Positions 9,273 through 17,164 of a stretch of DNA of 41,042 nucleotides are shown here, one piece after another. The notes under the pieces are model-generated. The model was not told the DNA's origin. It was given only the letters and a program-made list of their open reading frames with translations, and did not search any database. How positions within the stretch are numbered: the first letter of the stretch is position 1; each line of letters begins with the position of its first letter. The stretch lies in the NCBI GenBank assembly GCA_029268645.1, contig JAQWNI010000182.1:1-41042 (forward strand). The letters run 5' to 3'. The translations under genes and the position numbers were made by a program. The DNA is from Myxococcota bacterium (lineage in GTDB: Bacteria > Myxococcota_A > UBA9160 > UBA4427).

Positions 9273-10559
9273 GTGAGTCTCAAGGAGAAGGCGCTCTCCT
9301 ACCACGGGGATGGCCGTCCTGGCAAAGTGAAGGTCGTGCCCACCAAACCGACGGTGACGGCGACAGACTTGGCTCTGGCCTACTCGCCCGGTGTGGCGGC
9401 TCCCTGCCTGGAAATCGAACGCAATCCCGACGATGCCTACCGGTACACCGCCAAGGGAAACCTCGTGGCCGTCGTGACGAATGGTTCCGCGGTGCTCGGA
9501 CTTGGCAACATCGGGGCCCTGGCGGGCAAGCCCGTGATGGAAGGCAAAGGTGTGCTCTTCAAGCGCTTTGCCGATATCGACGTCTTCGACATTGAGATCG
9601 ACAGCGACGATGCGCAAGAAGTGATCCGGGCCTGCCAGTTGATTGCACCCACCTTTGGGGGGATCAACCTCGAAGACATCCGGGCGCCGGAATGCTTCGA
9701 AATCGAAGAAACCCTCAAAAGAACTTTGGACATTCCCGTTTTCCACGACGACCAGCATGGAACGGCGATCATCTCGGCAGCGGCTCTACTGAACGCCTTG
9801 AAGATTACGGCTCGATCCATCGAGGATATTCGGGTGGTCGTTTCCGGCGCTGGGGCCGCTTCGATCGCGTGCATGAAGCTGTATAAGGATCTCGGGGTTC
9901 GAGCCGAGAACATCCTGATGACGGATAGCCGAGGGGTCATTCACAGCGAGCGGACCGAGGGCATGAATCCCTACAAGGCCGAGTTTGCGGCGAAGACCGA
10001 CCGACGCACCTTGGCTGAGGCGCTTGAGGGTTCCGATGTCTTTGTTGGACTCTCGATGGCGGGATTGGTGGATGCGGAAATGATCCGCTCGATGAATGAT
10101 CGCCCGATCGTCTTTGCTATGGCGAATCCAGACCCCGAAATTACGCCGCCCGAGGTGAAGGCTGCTCGCGAAGATGCGATTTGCGCAACCGGGCGTTCGG
10201 ACTATCCCAACCAGGTCAATAACGTTTTGGGCTTTCCCTTTATTTTTCGGGGCGCGCTCGACGTGCGTGCCAGCGCGATCAACGAGGAAATGAAGGTCGC
10301 CGCGGTAGAAGCTTTGGCCGAGTTGGCGCAGCGGGGCGAGGCCGTCCCCGATGTCGTGAAGCGCGCCTATCCCGGCGAGGCCTTCGATTTCGGTCCGGAT
10401 TACATCATCCCCAAACCGTTCGACTCTCGGGTTTTGCTTTACGTGGCTCCCGCGGTGGCTCAGGCCGCGATGGAAACCGGGGTCGCCCGTCGTCCCATCG
10501 ACTTGGGTGAGTACGAGCATCGTTTGCAGCAGATGGTTGGCGACATCGCCAAGCTCTAG
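9273..10559 (+). CDS. Malic enzyme (NAD(P)-dependent, MaeB-type without phosphotransacetylase domain)
   Basis: Oxidatively decarboxylates malate to pyruvate. The protein opens with the MaeB-type sequence [10 protein letters not shown] and RPGKVKV, followed by [11 protein letters not shown], the metal and malate site GGINLEDI, and FHDDQHGTA. The NAD(P)-binding [11 protein letters not shown] comes next. About 428 residues long, it lacks the C-terminal phosphotransacetylase-like domain that makes many proteobacterial MaeB proteins about 760 residues. I choose GTG at 9273 because AAGGA sits seven bases upstream and family homology begins there. A longer version from TTG at 9222 adds 17 unconserved residues. 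Cofactor preference is not decided by what I can see. Confidence 0.95.
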   Translation: MSLKEKALSYHGDGRPGKVKVVPTKPTVTATDLALAYSPGVAAPCLEIERNPDDAYRYTAKGNLVAVVTNGSAVLGLGNIGALAGKPVMEGKGVLFKRFADIDVFDIEIDSDDAQEVIRACQLIAPTFGGINLEDIRAPECFEIEETLKRTLDIPVFHDDQHGTAIISAAALLNALKITARSIEDIRVVVSGAGAASIACMKLYKDLGVRAENILMTDSRGVIHSERTEGMNPYKAEFAAKTDRRTLAEALEGSDVFVGLSMAGLVDAEMIRSMNDRPIVFAMANPDPEITPPEVKAAREDAICATGRSDYPNQVNNVLGFPFIFRGALDVRASAINEEMKVAAVEALAELAQRGEAVPDVVKRAYPGEAFDFGPDYIIPKPFDSRVLLYVAPAVAQAAMETGVARRPIDLGEYEHRLQQMVGDIAKL

Positions 10560-10598
10560 CGAGACGATCAAAAATCTGAGTTCGCGCAGGATAAAGCC

Positions 10599-11141
10599 AT
10601 GGCTCAACCCAGTCCAGGCTTAGAGATCGAACGCAAATTCCTCGTGCGGGGAGAACCTTGGCGCGATGCCTCTCGTGCCTTGCCTTTGGTGCAAGGCTAT
10701 CTCTCTCCGAGTGGAGCCACAGCGACCGTCCGGGTTCGTGTGGGTCCGAGTGAAGCTTGGCTCACGGTGAAAGGCCCGGTTCAAGGTATTTCACGAGCAG
10801 AATTCGAATTTAAGATCCCGCGCTCAGAGGGTCAGGCGATGTTGACCCTGTGCGATCGCCAAGTGGAGAAGACCCGCTATCTGCTCAGGCAAGGAGAACA
10901 CGTCTGGGAGATCGATGTCTTTGAGGGGGCCAATGCGGGTTTGGTGGTCGCGGAAATCGAGTTAAGCAGCGAAGACGAGATCTTCGAGCGGCCGGATTGG
11001 CTGGGAGCAGAGGTCAGCTTTGAAAAGCGATATCGAAACTCTGCCTTGGCGAAACGACCCTATTCGGCTTGGTCCGAGTCTGACTTGGAATCTTTTCGAG
11101 ACGGGTCGAAAATGAAGGCGACGCCAACGCCAACTAAGTAG
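10599..11141 (+). CDS. CYTH-domain (triphosphate tunnel metalloenzyme) protein
   Basis: A 180-residue CYTH protein. The signature EIERKFLV near residue 9 supplies the ExExK metal/phosphate motif; alternating basic and acidic strands follow (ATVRVRV, AWLTVKGP, RAEFEFKIP, WEIDVFEG, VAEIEL), and the domain closes with EKRYRNSALAKRPY. Family members hydrolyse inorganic triphosphate or thiamine triphosphate, or make cAMP; a short stand-alone CYTH of this kind is usually a tripolyphosphatase, but that is inference. AGGA lies seven bases before ATG. The last about 25 codons overlap the 3' end of tatC on the other strand by 82 bases. Confidence 0.92.
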   Translation: MAQPSPGLEIERKFLVRGEPWRDASRALPLVQGYLSPSGATATVRVRVGPSEAWLTVKGPVQGISRAEFEFKIPRSEGQAMLTLCDRQVEKTRYLLRQGEHVWEIDVFEGANAGLVVAEIELSSEDEIFERPDWLGAEVSFEKRYRNSALAKRPYSAWSESDLESFRDGSKMKATPTPTK

Positions 11142-11815
11142 AGAATCAGCATCGGGAGTGCGAGGAGCACTTGACTCACGACATCTGGGGGCGTGAGCAC
11201 GGCGGCGGCGACAAAGATGCCGAGGACCGCATACGGCGTTCCGCGCCAAAGCTGACGGGCGCTGACGATGCCCGTGAGAGCGAGGAAGAACACAAAGACA
11301 GGCAACTCAAAGGCGATTCCGAAGGCGAGGAAGAGGCGCGTCGTGACACTGAACGCTTCACGCATCGTCCAGGCCTGCTCGACAATGTCCGAGCTGAAGC
11401 CGCTCAGGAAGTCGAAGACCAAGGGAAAGACTTGGGTGTACCCAAAGGCTGCGCCCCCGACAAAGAGGCCCGTAGAGATCACCACGAAGGGGATGACCGC
11501 CCGGCGTTCGCTCTCATAGAGTCCGGGGGAGACGAAGGCCCAGATTTGCCAAAAAATGACCGGCAGCGCGCCCATAAAGCCAGCGAGCAGAGCACATTTG
11601 AGATAGGTGAAAAAGGTCTCGGTGGGGGCAATCGCTTGAAGTCGAGATCCCCGCTCCGCTAGGGCCTGGATGGCAGGCTCCATCAAGAACAGAAAGATCT
11701 GTTCCGCCCAGGCAAAAGCTGCGATCGCGAAAACGAGCAGCGTTAGAAGGATCCAGAAGATCCTTCGTCGCAGCTCCGCGAGGTGGTCGGTGATCGGGGC
11801 CGGTTCGTCAGTCAC
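11060..11815 (-). CDS. tatC: Twin-arginine translocase subunit TatC
   Basis: Core receptor of the Tat pathway that exports folded proteins across the inner membrane. The 251-residue protein has six membrane segments and family motifs: HLAELRRRI at the N-terminus, FFTYLKCALLAGFMGALP, SPGLYESERR, and the conserved FGIAFELP. The start is GTG, placed inside the end of tatB (8-base overlap), which implies coupled translation. The polar tail after the last helix (FDPSRKDSK and onward) is the part overlapped by the convergent CYTH gene. No tatA is seen beside tatBC. Confidence 0.97.
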   Translation of the reverse strand: MTDEPAPITDHLAELRRRIFWILLTLLVFAIAAFAWAEQIFLFLMEPAIQALAERGSRLQAIAPTETFFTYLKCALLAGFMGALPVIFWQIWAFVSPGLYESERRAVIPFVVISTGLFVGGAAFGYTQVFPLVFDFLSGFSSDIVEQAWTMREAFSVTTRLFLAFGIAFELPVFVFFLALTGIVSARQLWRGTPYAVLGIFVAAAVLTPPDVVSQVLLALPMLILYLVGVGVAFIFDPSRKDSKSDSDQAE

Positions 11816-12197
11816 GAGAAGATCCGGATTCGCGGTCCGTTGAGGGCGTTGTCGCCTCTTTGTGCTCTTCCGGATTCACGGAAGGGGCCAACGGGGCCTC
11901 GCTCAAGGATTCTGTCTCCGGGTGTTCGGAGTCTGGAGTGGGGTCCGGGGCGATCAGCTGATCGGGTTGGCCGAGGGGCTCACGACTCGTCCGGGGGTCG
12001 GCGCCCGGCGGTGGAGGCGGTGTCGGCCGGCCGTCATCTTCCATCATGAAAGAACGCCTCAGGTCGTGGGACGCCTTGCGGAATTCACCCAAGCCCTTGC
12101 CCCGGGTCCGCGCGAAGTCAGGCAGACGCCGTGGGCCGAGCACAAGCAGGGCCACGACGAGAATGATGGCCAACTCCTGCATCCCGATACCGAACAT
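11808..12197 (-). CDS. tatB: Twin-arginine translocase subunit TatB
   Basis: A 129-residue TatA/TatB family protein: short N-terminal membrane helix (FGIGMQELAIILVVALLVLG), hinge LGPRRLP, an amphipathic helix (FARTRGKGLGEFRKA), then a long Pro/Glu/Ser-rich acidic tail. Residue Glu8 and the FGIG start favour TatB over TatA, and it lies directly upstream of tatC with overlapping codons. The ATG is supported by the helix beginning immediately after it. The stretch upstream contains a long hairpin (see 12235-12282). Confidence 0.92.
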   Translation of the reverse strand: MFGIGMQELAIILVVALLVLGPRRLPDFARTRGKGLGEFRKASHDLRRSFMMEDDGRPTPPPPPGADPRTSREPLGQPDQLIAPDPTPDSEHPETESLSEAPLAPSVNPEEHKEATTPSTDRESGSSRD

Positions 12198-12234
12198 GGC
12201 AGGACTCTAGCCCCTCTTCGGCTTGATCGGGGTC

Positions 12235-12282
12235 GGGAGATCGACAGCCCCACCCCCCCAGGTTAAAAGCCGTCGATCTCCC
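12235..12282 (-). promoter_or_regulatory. 11-bp perfect hairpin with G-rich loop upstream of tatB
   Basis: GGGAGATCGAC (12235-12245) is the exact reverse complement of GTCGATCTCCC (12272-12282). On the tatB strand the 26-base loop contains a run of seven G, a T, then four G. The structure ends about 38 bases before the tatB ATG and begins about 100 bases after the PilZ gene stop. It has no U-tract on either side, so it is not a standard terminator; a leader structure affecting tatB expression or an mRNA-stabilising element are alternatives. Confidence 0.5.
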
Positions 12283-12380
12283 TTGCTGTTCCGGTCCCCG
12301 ATCGAGACCCACAATGAGCGGGACGAGAAGTCCGGCTGCGGATGTGGGTCCGAAAGATTGTGTGTCTCGAGACTGTGCTC

Positions 12381-12860
12381 CTAGGCGCTCTGGGCCATCG
12401 ATGTATGGCCTCGTTGGCTCTGGGCGAGTGCGGCCTCGCGTCGAGCGGCGAAGGTCTGCGTTGCCGGGACCTTCTGGGCAGATCGAGCGGCGGGCTCGAT
12501 CAAAGCCAGACCGATCCAATAGCGACCATCGCGGCGTGCTTCGCACCAGACGACGTGGGCGAGGGCGTCCAGATCCGCAACGCCGTCGACGGTTCTCCCT
12601 GCGACCCGAAGTAAGGTGCCGCGTGTTTCGGGACGATTCGTCACCAGGCACATGCCTGATGCGGATTGGTTTCGAGTGAAGGCTACCCGGGCGTGTTCGC
12701 CCCGAGCGATCCGGGGGTAACAGCTGTACTCGACGATTCGGACCGTGGCTTCCCTCTTTTCGTTTCGGGCTGTCTCGGCGTCGTCAAGGAATTCCGTCTC
12801 GACCTGCGTCAAGGGCTCCAAAGCTTCGATTCGGGCCGCGTTGTCCCAGGCTTCGCTCAT
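12381..12860 (-). CDS. PilZ-domain protein
   Basis: A 159-residue cytoplasmic protein with a PilZ-like beta-barrel: strands at KREATVRIVEYS, HARVAFTRNQSASGMCL, LLRVAG, LAHVVWCEA and WIGLALIE. The c-di-GMP contact motif (D/N)xSxxG is present as NQSASG (64-69). The partner RxxxR pair is not clear; Arg50, Arg53 and Arg58 are nearby but in non-standard spacing, so c-di-GMP binding is likely but unproven. The ATG is chosen for CAGGAGAG eight bases upstream and the ATGA overlap with the small ORF before it. A sigma-54 promoter about 275 bases upstream reads into this pair. A longer frame upstream of the ATG is not supported. Confidence 0.8.
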   Translation of the reverse strand: MSEAWDNAARIEALEPLTQVETEFLDDAETARNEKREATVRIVEYSCYPRIARGEHARVAFTRNQSASGMCLVTNRPETRGTLLRVAGRTVDGVADLDALAHVVWCEARRDGRYWIGLALIEPAARSAQKVPATQTFAARREAALAQSQRGHTSMAQSA

Positions 12861-13021
12861 TTCCGACTCTCCTGGCTTGCAGCGGCAAGAGCCCCCGCAC
12901 CGGTTTGAATTGTTGTGAGCACCGGATCGAAGCTCGAGAGCCCGTTGGCCCCATCCCCAAGCCGGTCGGCCTCCACCGTCGCGATGGCGAGAATGTCGAT
13001 GCGGGAGACATTCCACGTCAT
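12857..13021 (-). CDS. Small protein of unknown function upstream of the PilZ gene
   Basis: A 54-residue frame starting MTWNVSRIDI and ending just before the PilZ protein, whose ATG it overlaps as ATGA. I recognise no family; it is Ala/Gly/Asp/Thr-rich and has no membrane segment or cysteine. Support comes from the coupled stop-start, the downstream strong ribosome-binding site lying inside it, and its position as first frame after the sigma-54 promoter. The start is uncertain: the ATG has no clear Shine-Dalgarno, and a GTG at 13132 would give about 91 residues beginning almost at the predicted transcription start. It may also be leader sequence rather than a gene. Confidence 0.4.
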   Translation of the reverse strand: MTWNVSRIDILAIATVEADRLGDGANGLSSFDPVLTTIQTGAGALAAASQESRK

Positions 13022-13145
13022 GACACGCGGCGGAAGCGCGACCCAGCTCACGGGATCTGGACCACGAGTAGTGGGCCGGAAGATGGCCGGCCCTGCCTTC
13101 GAGTCGTTCAGAACTTTGCGGTGTTGATTCACACCCCTTAGACAG

Positions 13146-13162
13146 AGCAAGGGGCGTGCCAG
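13146..13162 (-). promoter_or_regulatory. Sigma-54 (RpoN) promoter
   Basis: On the minus strand the sequence reads CTGGCACG, four bases, TTGCT, which matches the RpoN -24/-12 consensus (YTGGCACGrNNNTTGCW) at every strongly conserved position with correct GG-to-GC spacing. Transcription would start near 13135 and run into the small ORF and the PilZ gene. It lies about 240 bases after the stop of an NtrC-type activator on the same strand. Confidence 0.8.
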
Positions 13163-13402
13163 TCCGGCGCTTTTTCCTGCCCTTCTGGTAAGCCCGCGAA
13201 ATTGAACGAAAGTTTCGGGCACCTTCGGCCGATGGCGCCGACCCTAATCGCCGTGGGGTGTTCCCCTTGGAACGGCCTCGAAGAGGCGATCTCGTAACTG
13301 TTTGGAATCAATAAAGAAAAATGGCGTGTTCGTAAAGGAACGGTCAACGCGCCGAAACGTTCAAAGCCGAACACCGCTCCGCTTGCAGCCGAGGCCTTGG
13401 CC
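13162..13402. other. Upstream region of the sigma-54 promoter
   Basis: About 240 bases without a gene between the NtrC-type regulator's stop and the -24 element. It contains an 11-base palindrome CGAAAGTTTCG at 13207-13217, about 46 bases above the -24 box, a GAAACGTTC at 13354-13362, and an A/T-rich patch around 13300-13320. These are candidate enhancer (activator-binding) sites and a bend; their role is inferred from position only. Confidence 0.4.
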
Positions 13403-14776
13403 TCAATCCTGCGACTCGATGCCCAATCGGTCCATCTTGAGTTTCAGCACTCTGCGGGTAATGCCGAGGGAGTCCGCGGCCCGCGTTTGGTTCCATTCAT
13501 TTCTCTCGAGGGCTTCGCGCAGGATTTCGGTTTCGAAACGGGCGACGACCTGGTCGAAGTCCAATCGGCCTTGGCGCCATTCGTCGCGAAGCGATTCGGC
13601 CTGACCGGTGCGTTGGACCGGAAGCGGAAGGGATTCGAGATCGATTTCTCCTCCCGCCGAGAGGGCCAACCCGTGCTCGATGGCGTTCTCGAGTTCCCGC
13701 ACGTTGCCCGGCCAGGTGTATTCCTCAAGGGCCGCCCGGGCTCGCTCTGATAGTCGAGGGGGGTGGTCGCCCCCGATGCGTTCGGCGCCGGCCACGAGGA
13801 AGGCTTCGGCGAGCAGAGGAATGTCCTCGCGTCGTTCTCGGAGGGGCGGCATTCGCATCGGGACAACGTTGATCCGGTAATAGAGATCTGCCCGAAAACG
13901 TCCGTTGTGCACCTCCTCCTCAAGGTCTCGATGAGTGGCGGCTAGAACCCGCACCTCGACGGGGATTGGTGTCGAACTCCCCACCCGGTCGATCTCGCGC
14001 TCCTGCAACGCCCTTAACAGCTTGACTTGCATGTCGGCGGGCAGGTCGCCGATCTCATCGAGGAAGAGCGTGCCCCCGGAAGCCTTTTCAAAACGACCGA
14101 TGCGCTGTTCGTTTGCTCCGGTGAAGGAGCCCTTCTCGTGTCCGAAGAGTTCGCTCTCGATCAAGTTAGGCGCGATGGCCCCGCAGTTAACGGCCACGAA
14201 AGGTCCCGATGCCAGCGGACTCTGGCCATGGATCGCCCGGGCCGCCAGTTCTTTTCCCGTTCCGCTTTCACCGGTGATCAAGACGGTGACCTGCGATTGG
14301 GCGAGTCGCTCTACGGTCCGAAAGGCGTCCTGCATGATTGGACTTCGCCCAACCATTCCCCCTAAACGGTGGCGCTCGCGGACCTCGTCGCGAAGCCGGA
14401 GGACCTCGGCGGCTAGGCGTCTGTGCTCCAGCAGCTGGCGGACTTTGAGGCGAAGGGCCTCAAGTTCAAAGGGTTTGGTGACGAAGTCTGCCGCCCCGAG
14501 CTTCATGGCTTCGACGGCCACGGAAACCGTATTGGTGGCCGTGAGGACGATCACAGGTGTCTCAATTCCGCGCTCTCGGAGTTCACCGATCAGCTCGAGG
14601 CCGCTTCGGCCGGGCATCACGACATCGAGCAGAACGAGATCCGGCTCTGCGCGGGCCACGGCGCGGAGCGCGCTGTCTACATCCTCTGCCGTATCGACCC
14701 GGCACTCCCGCTTGAAGAGCATACGGAGTGACTCGCGAACGGCAGGCTCATCGTCGACCACGAGGACAGACTGCAT
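13403..14776 (-). CDS. NtrC-family sigma-54-dependent response regulator
   Basis: A 457-residue activator with three intact domains. The receiver has Asp51 as phosphoacceptor (LLDVVMPG) and Lys101. The AAA+ domain has Walker A GESGTGKE (169-176), the sigma-54 contact loop GSFTGA (216-221, a Ser variant of GAFTGA), Walker B FLDE (238-241) and a WPGN motif. A Fis-type helix-turn-helix lies near the C-terminus (NQTRAADSLGITRRVL). It should bind enhancers and hydrolyse ATP to open RpoN promoters. The ATG at 14776 puts the receiver at the very N-terminus; a 41-residue longer frame runs back into the partner kinase gene and is unlikely. The upstream gene, 49 bases away, encodes the presumed partner. 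Confidence 0.95.
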   Translation of the reverse strand: MQSVLVVDDEPAVRESLRMLFKRECRVDTAEDVDSALRAVARAEPDLVLLDVVMPGRSGLELIGELRERGIETPVIVLTATNTVSVAVEAMKLGAADFVTKPFELEALRLKVRQLLEHRRLAAEVLRLRDEVRERHRLGGMVGRSPIMQDAFRTVERLAQSQVTVLITGESGTGKELAARAIHGQSPLASGPFVAVNCGAIAPNLIESELFGHEKGSFTGANEQRIGRFEKASGGTLFLDEIGDLPADMQVKLLRALQEREIDRVGSSTPIPVEVRVLAATHRDLEEEVHNGRFRADLYYRINVVPMRMPPLRERREDIPLLAEAFLVAGAERIGGDHPPRLSERARAALEEYTWPGNVRELENAIEHGLALSAGGEIDLESLPLPVQRTGQAESLRDEWRQGRLDFDQVVARFETEILREALERNEWNQTRAADSLGITRRVLKLKMDRLGIESQD

Positions 14777-14825
14777 CGCCGGGAGCGTAACACGGAGCCA
14801 GAGGTCCGGAAGGTGCAGGGTGGGT

Positions 14826-16898
14826 TCAATCCTGGGTGGGCAGATCGATGACCACCAAGCATTCGCCCGAATCGGTGATGTCCTCGGTGAATGTGCCACC
14901 GAGGGCCCGAATGATCGACTGGGCCATCACGAGGTCGAGTTGAGTGGCTTGGCCGGGCGCCGAGCCGGCCTCGGTGCTGAAGCGGATCAAGACGCGCAAG
15001 GTAGGCCGTTCAGATTGAGCGTTTGGGTGCTGTCGGGAGGCTAAGTAGACATCGCCCCGTTCATCCACGGCTTCAATGGCTCGCCTGATCAAGGCTGAAA
15101 AAGCATCTCGAAGAAGCTGACCGTCTCCCAGTGCATAGGACCCACTATGGTCCAGCTCCTTGAGGACCAGCAGTCGCCGATCCTGGATCTCTTCTCGGTG
15201 GTCATCCAGCAATTGCTCCAAAAGATGGGCGATGTCGACTGGCGCAGACTTCAGTTCAGTGAGATCGATGATTTCGTGGAGCCGCGTGACCGCCTCGTCG
15301 ATGCGGTTCACATCCCGTCCCACGAGTTCGCTGAAGTGGTCGCGAAATTCAGGGTCGTCGTAGTGTTCGGGGAGTAGCTCTGAGAAGGTTCGAATGGACA
15401 CCAATGGGTTTCGAACGTCGTGAACCAGCGCACGAATCGTCTGTCTGAGTTCTGAGCGTGCTGCTTCCCGGGAGCCTGCCGGGCTAGGTGGGGGTGCCCC
15501 CCCATTGGGGGCCAGCACGCTTTCCATGGCCTCGCCGGCCAACGCCATGGCGCTGCCCGGTTCAGCCGCTTGTGGGAAAACGTCGAATTCAGGTTCTGGA
15601 TCGGCTGGAGGGTTGCTCTCGAGGTTGCCCATGACCCACGCCTCCTCTGGTTCGTCGGGCAATAGCTGGGCCTCGGGCAGGCTCGCTTCATCGAAGGTCC
15701 CCCCTGGCGCCTCGCGGCTGTGATCGGTTGTTTCCGAAAGGGGCTCGATGCTCGAGGGATCGCCGACGGCTGCTTCGGGGCTGGCATATTGGTCCAACCA
15801 GCCACTGTCTCCGGGAAATCGTAGGTGAACCGGGAGCACCGGCTCTGCACTGGTGAAGGACAGGGTTCGGGCAACGACCGCCTCGAGCTCATGCATATTT
15901 CCGGGCCAGGGATAGGCTCGCAGGAGCATCAGGGTTTCGGGGGCCCAGGATCGGATGCGTTCTTCCCGTGCCTCGGTCCACGCCCGAGAGGTCGTTTGGA
16001 CAAAAGCGTCGATGCAGCCGGTTCGCTCCCGAAGGGGGGGCAGGCGTAGGGTGATGCCCGCAAGAGATTCTGCGCATCGGACCTCCAGCCCGGGGTCAAT
16101 ATCCAGTTCGCTTTCGTCTCCGACTCCAGCGATGAAGCGAACCCCCGGCGCGCCGAGGCCCTCTGGTCCGCCGTATTGAATCCAACCTTGCACTTGGCGC
16201 TGGACCGCGATCGGAAGATGATCCAGATCTTCGAGCCAGATGGTTTGGGTTTGTCCGCGATTGGCCCGTTCAGCGGATCGAATTTCTTCGAGGAGTCCTT
16301 CAGCTGAGGTGATGTTCTGGCTGTTAACGTGGATGAACCCCGGTCCCGGCCCGCTTGAGAAAGTGTGGACATAGCGCGCGAGGAGACTGCGCCCGGTGCC
16401 GGCTTCGCCTCGGATCAGGACCGGCGTTTGTTTGAGGCGGGGATCGAGGGCACGCATGAGCTCCGGAAGTTCGATGCCCGAGAACCAGCGCCCGAAACGA
16501 TCTTGCAGGCGAGACCGGCCACGCCGCTCGGAGAGGCTTTCGCTGCTCCGGCGTCGGATGCCTTCCCGTAGCACCCGGCGCAGGTCTGCTGATTGGGGGG
16601 GATAGCTGAGGAATTGTCCGGGGAGGGTGTCAAAGAGTCTTCGCGCTTCATCAAGATCGGCGGGTGAGGCCAAGACGATCCAAGCGGCTTCGGGGAAGCG
16701 CTCACCGAAGCGATGCACGAATTCGAGTTCGTACTCGAAGTCATCCCCGAGTCCAAGCAGAATGGCTTTGGGGGGGACTGCCGATTCGAACAACGCATCA
16801 AGGGGGCCGCCGAGGACCGCGTGGTCACCGACCCCTGCGATGCGGGCTAGGGCCGAGCGGTGCTGCGCGTCGCGGTGGATGATCCAGACGGTGAACAT
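14826..16898 (-). CDS. Fusion of pseudo-receiver, degenerate sigma-54-type AAA+ and degenerate histidine kinase
   Basis: A 690-residue protein with an unusual domain order. Residues about 1-115 look like a receiver fold without the phosphoacceptor Asp. About 135-365 form an NtrC-like AAA+ domain: Walker A GEAGTGRS (164-171), Walker B altered to WLED, and YPWPGN with Trp331, but no GAFTGA loop. An acidic Pro/Glu-rich linker follows. A DHp helix has His493 in LVHDVRNPL. The C-terminal ATPase region lacks recognisable N, G1 and G2 boxes (IRRAIEAV, FSTEAG and TQLDL stand in their places). It is probably the partner of the NtrC-type regulator just downstream. ATP-dependent autophosphorylation is doubtful. 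The ATG at 16898 is chosen because the receiver fold begins there. Confidence 0.8.
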   Translation of the reverse strand: MFTVWIIHRDAQHRSALARIAGVGDHAVLGGPLDALFESAVPPKAILLGLGDDFEYELEFVHRFGERFPEAAWIVLASPADLDEARRLFDTLPGQFLSYPPQSADLRRVLREGIRRRSSESLSERRGRSRLQDRFGRWFSGIELPELMRALDPRLKQTPVLIRGEAGTGRSLLARYVHTFSSGPGPGFIHVNSQNITSAEGLLEEIRSAERANRGQTQTIWLEDLDHLPIAVQRQVQGWIQYGGPEGLGAPGVRFIAGVGDESELDIDPGLEVRCAESLAGITLRLPPLRERTGCIDAFVQTTSRAWTEAREERIRSWAPETLMLLRAYPWPGNMHELEAVVARTLSFTSAEPVLPVHLRFPGDSGWLDQYASPEAAVGDPSSIEPLSETTDHSREAPGGTFDEASLPEAQLLPDEPEEAWVMGNLESNPPADPEPEFDVFPQAAEPGSAMALAGEAMESVLAPNGGAPPPSPAGSREAARSELRQTIRALVHDVRNPLVSIRTFSELLPEHYDDPEFRDHFSELVGRDVNRIDEAVTRLHEIIDLTELKSAPVDIAHLLEQLLDDHREEIQDRRLLVLKELDHSGSYALGDGQLLRDAFSALIRRAIEAVDERGDVYLASRQHPNAQSERPTLRVLIRFSTEAGSAPGQATQLDLVMAQSIIRALGGTFTEDITDSGECLVVIDLPTQD

Positions 16899-17164
16899 GA
16901 TCTCGTGTTTACGTAAGGGGGATGTGGAGGGAGGGGCGTCCGGGTGCAAGCGGCGCGCACAACTCCGCTGATTTAAATCGCAATTCACGTGCCAAGCGCG
17001 GAGCCGACCTCAGGACCGCGGATGAAGATGCATGGGTTGCCGCTAAACGACCGTTCTACCGAAGAAATCACCTCTGCCCACCTGCCGCGTCGGCAGAACT
17101 GTCTCTGCGCGATAGATTACGCGGTACACCCCCTCTCGCACAAATGCGGAAAAAACTTTCCTCG

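Noticed and set aside
12364-12373. Palindrome GTCTCGAGAC just after the PilZ stop, sharing GTCTCGA with the repeat at 6665
   Set aside because: Short, rich in common bases and found twice only; not enough to claim a shared operator.
13935-15044. 369-codon plus-strand frame over the NtrC-type and kinase genes
   Set aside because: Ser/Arg-rich composition typical of antisense shadows; spans two well-supported minus-strand genes.
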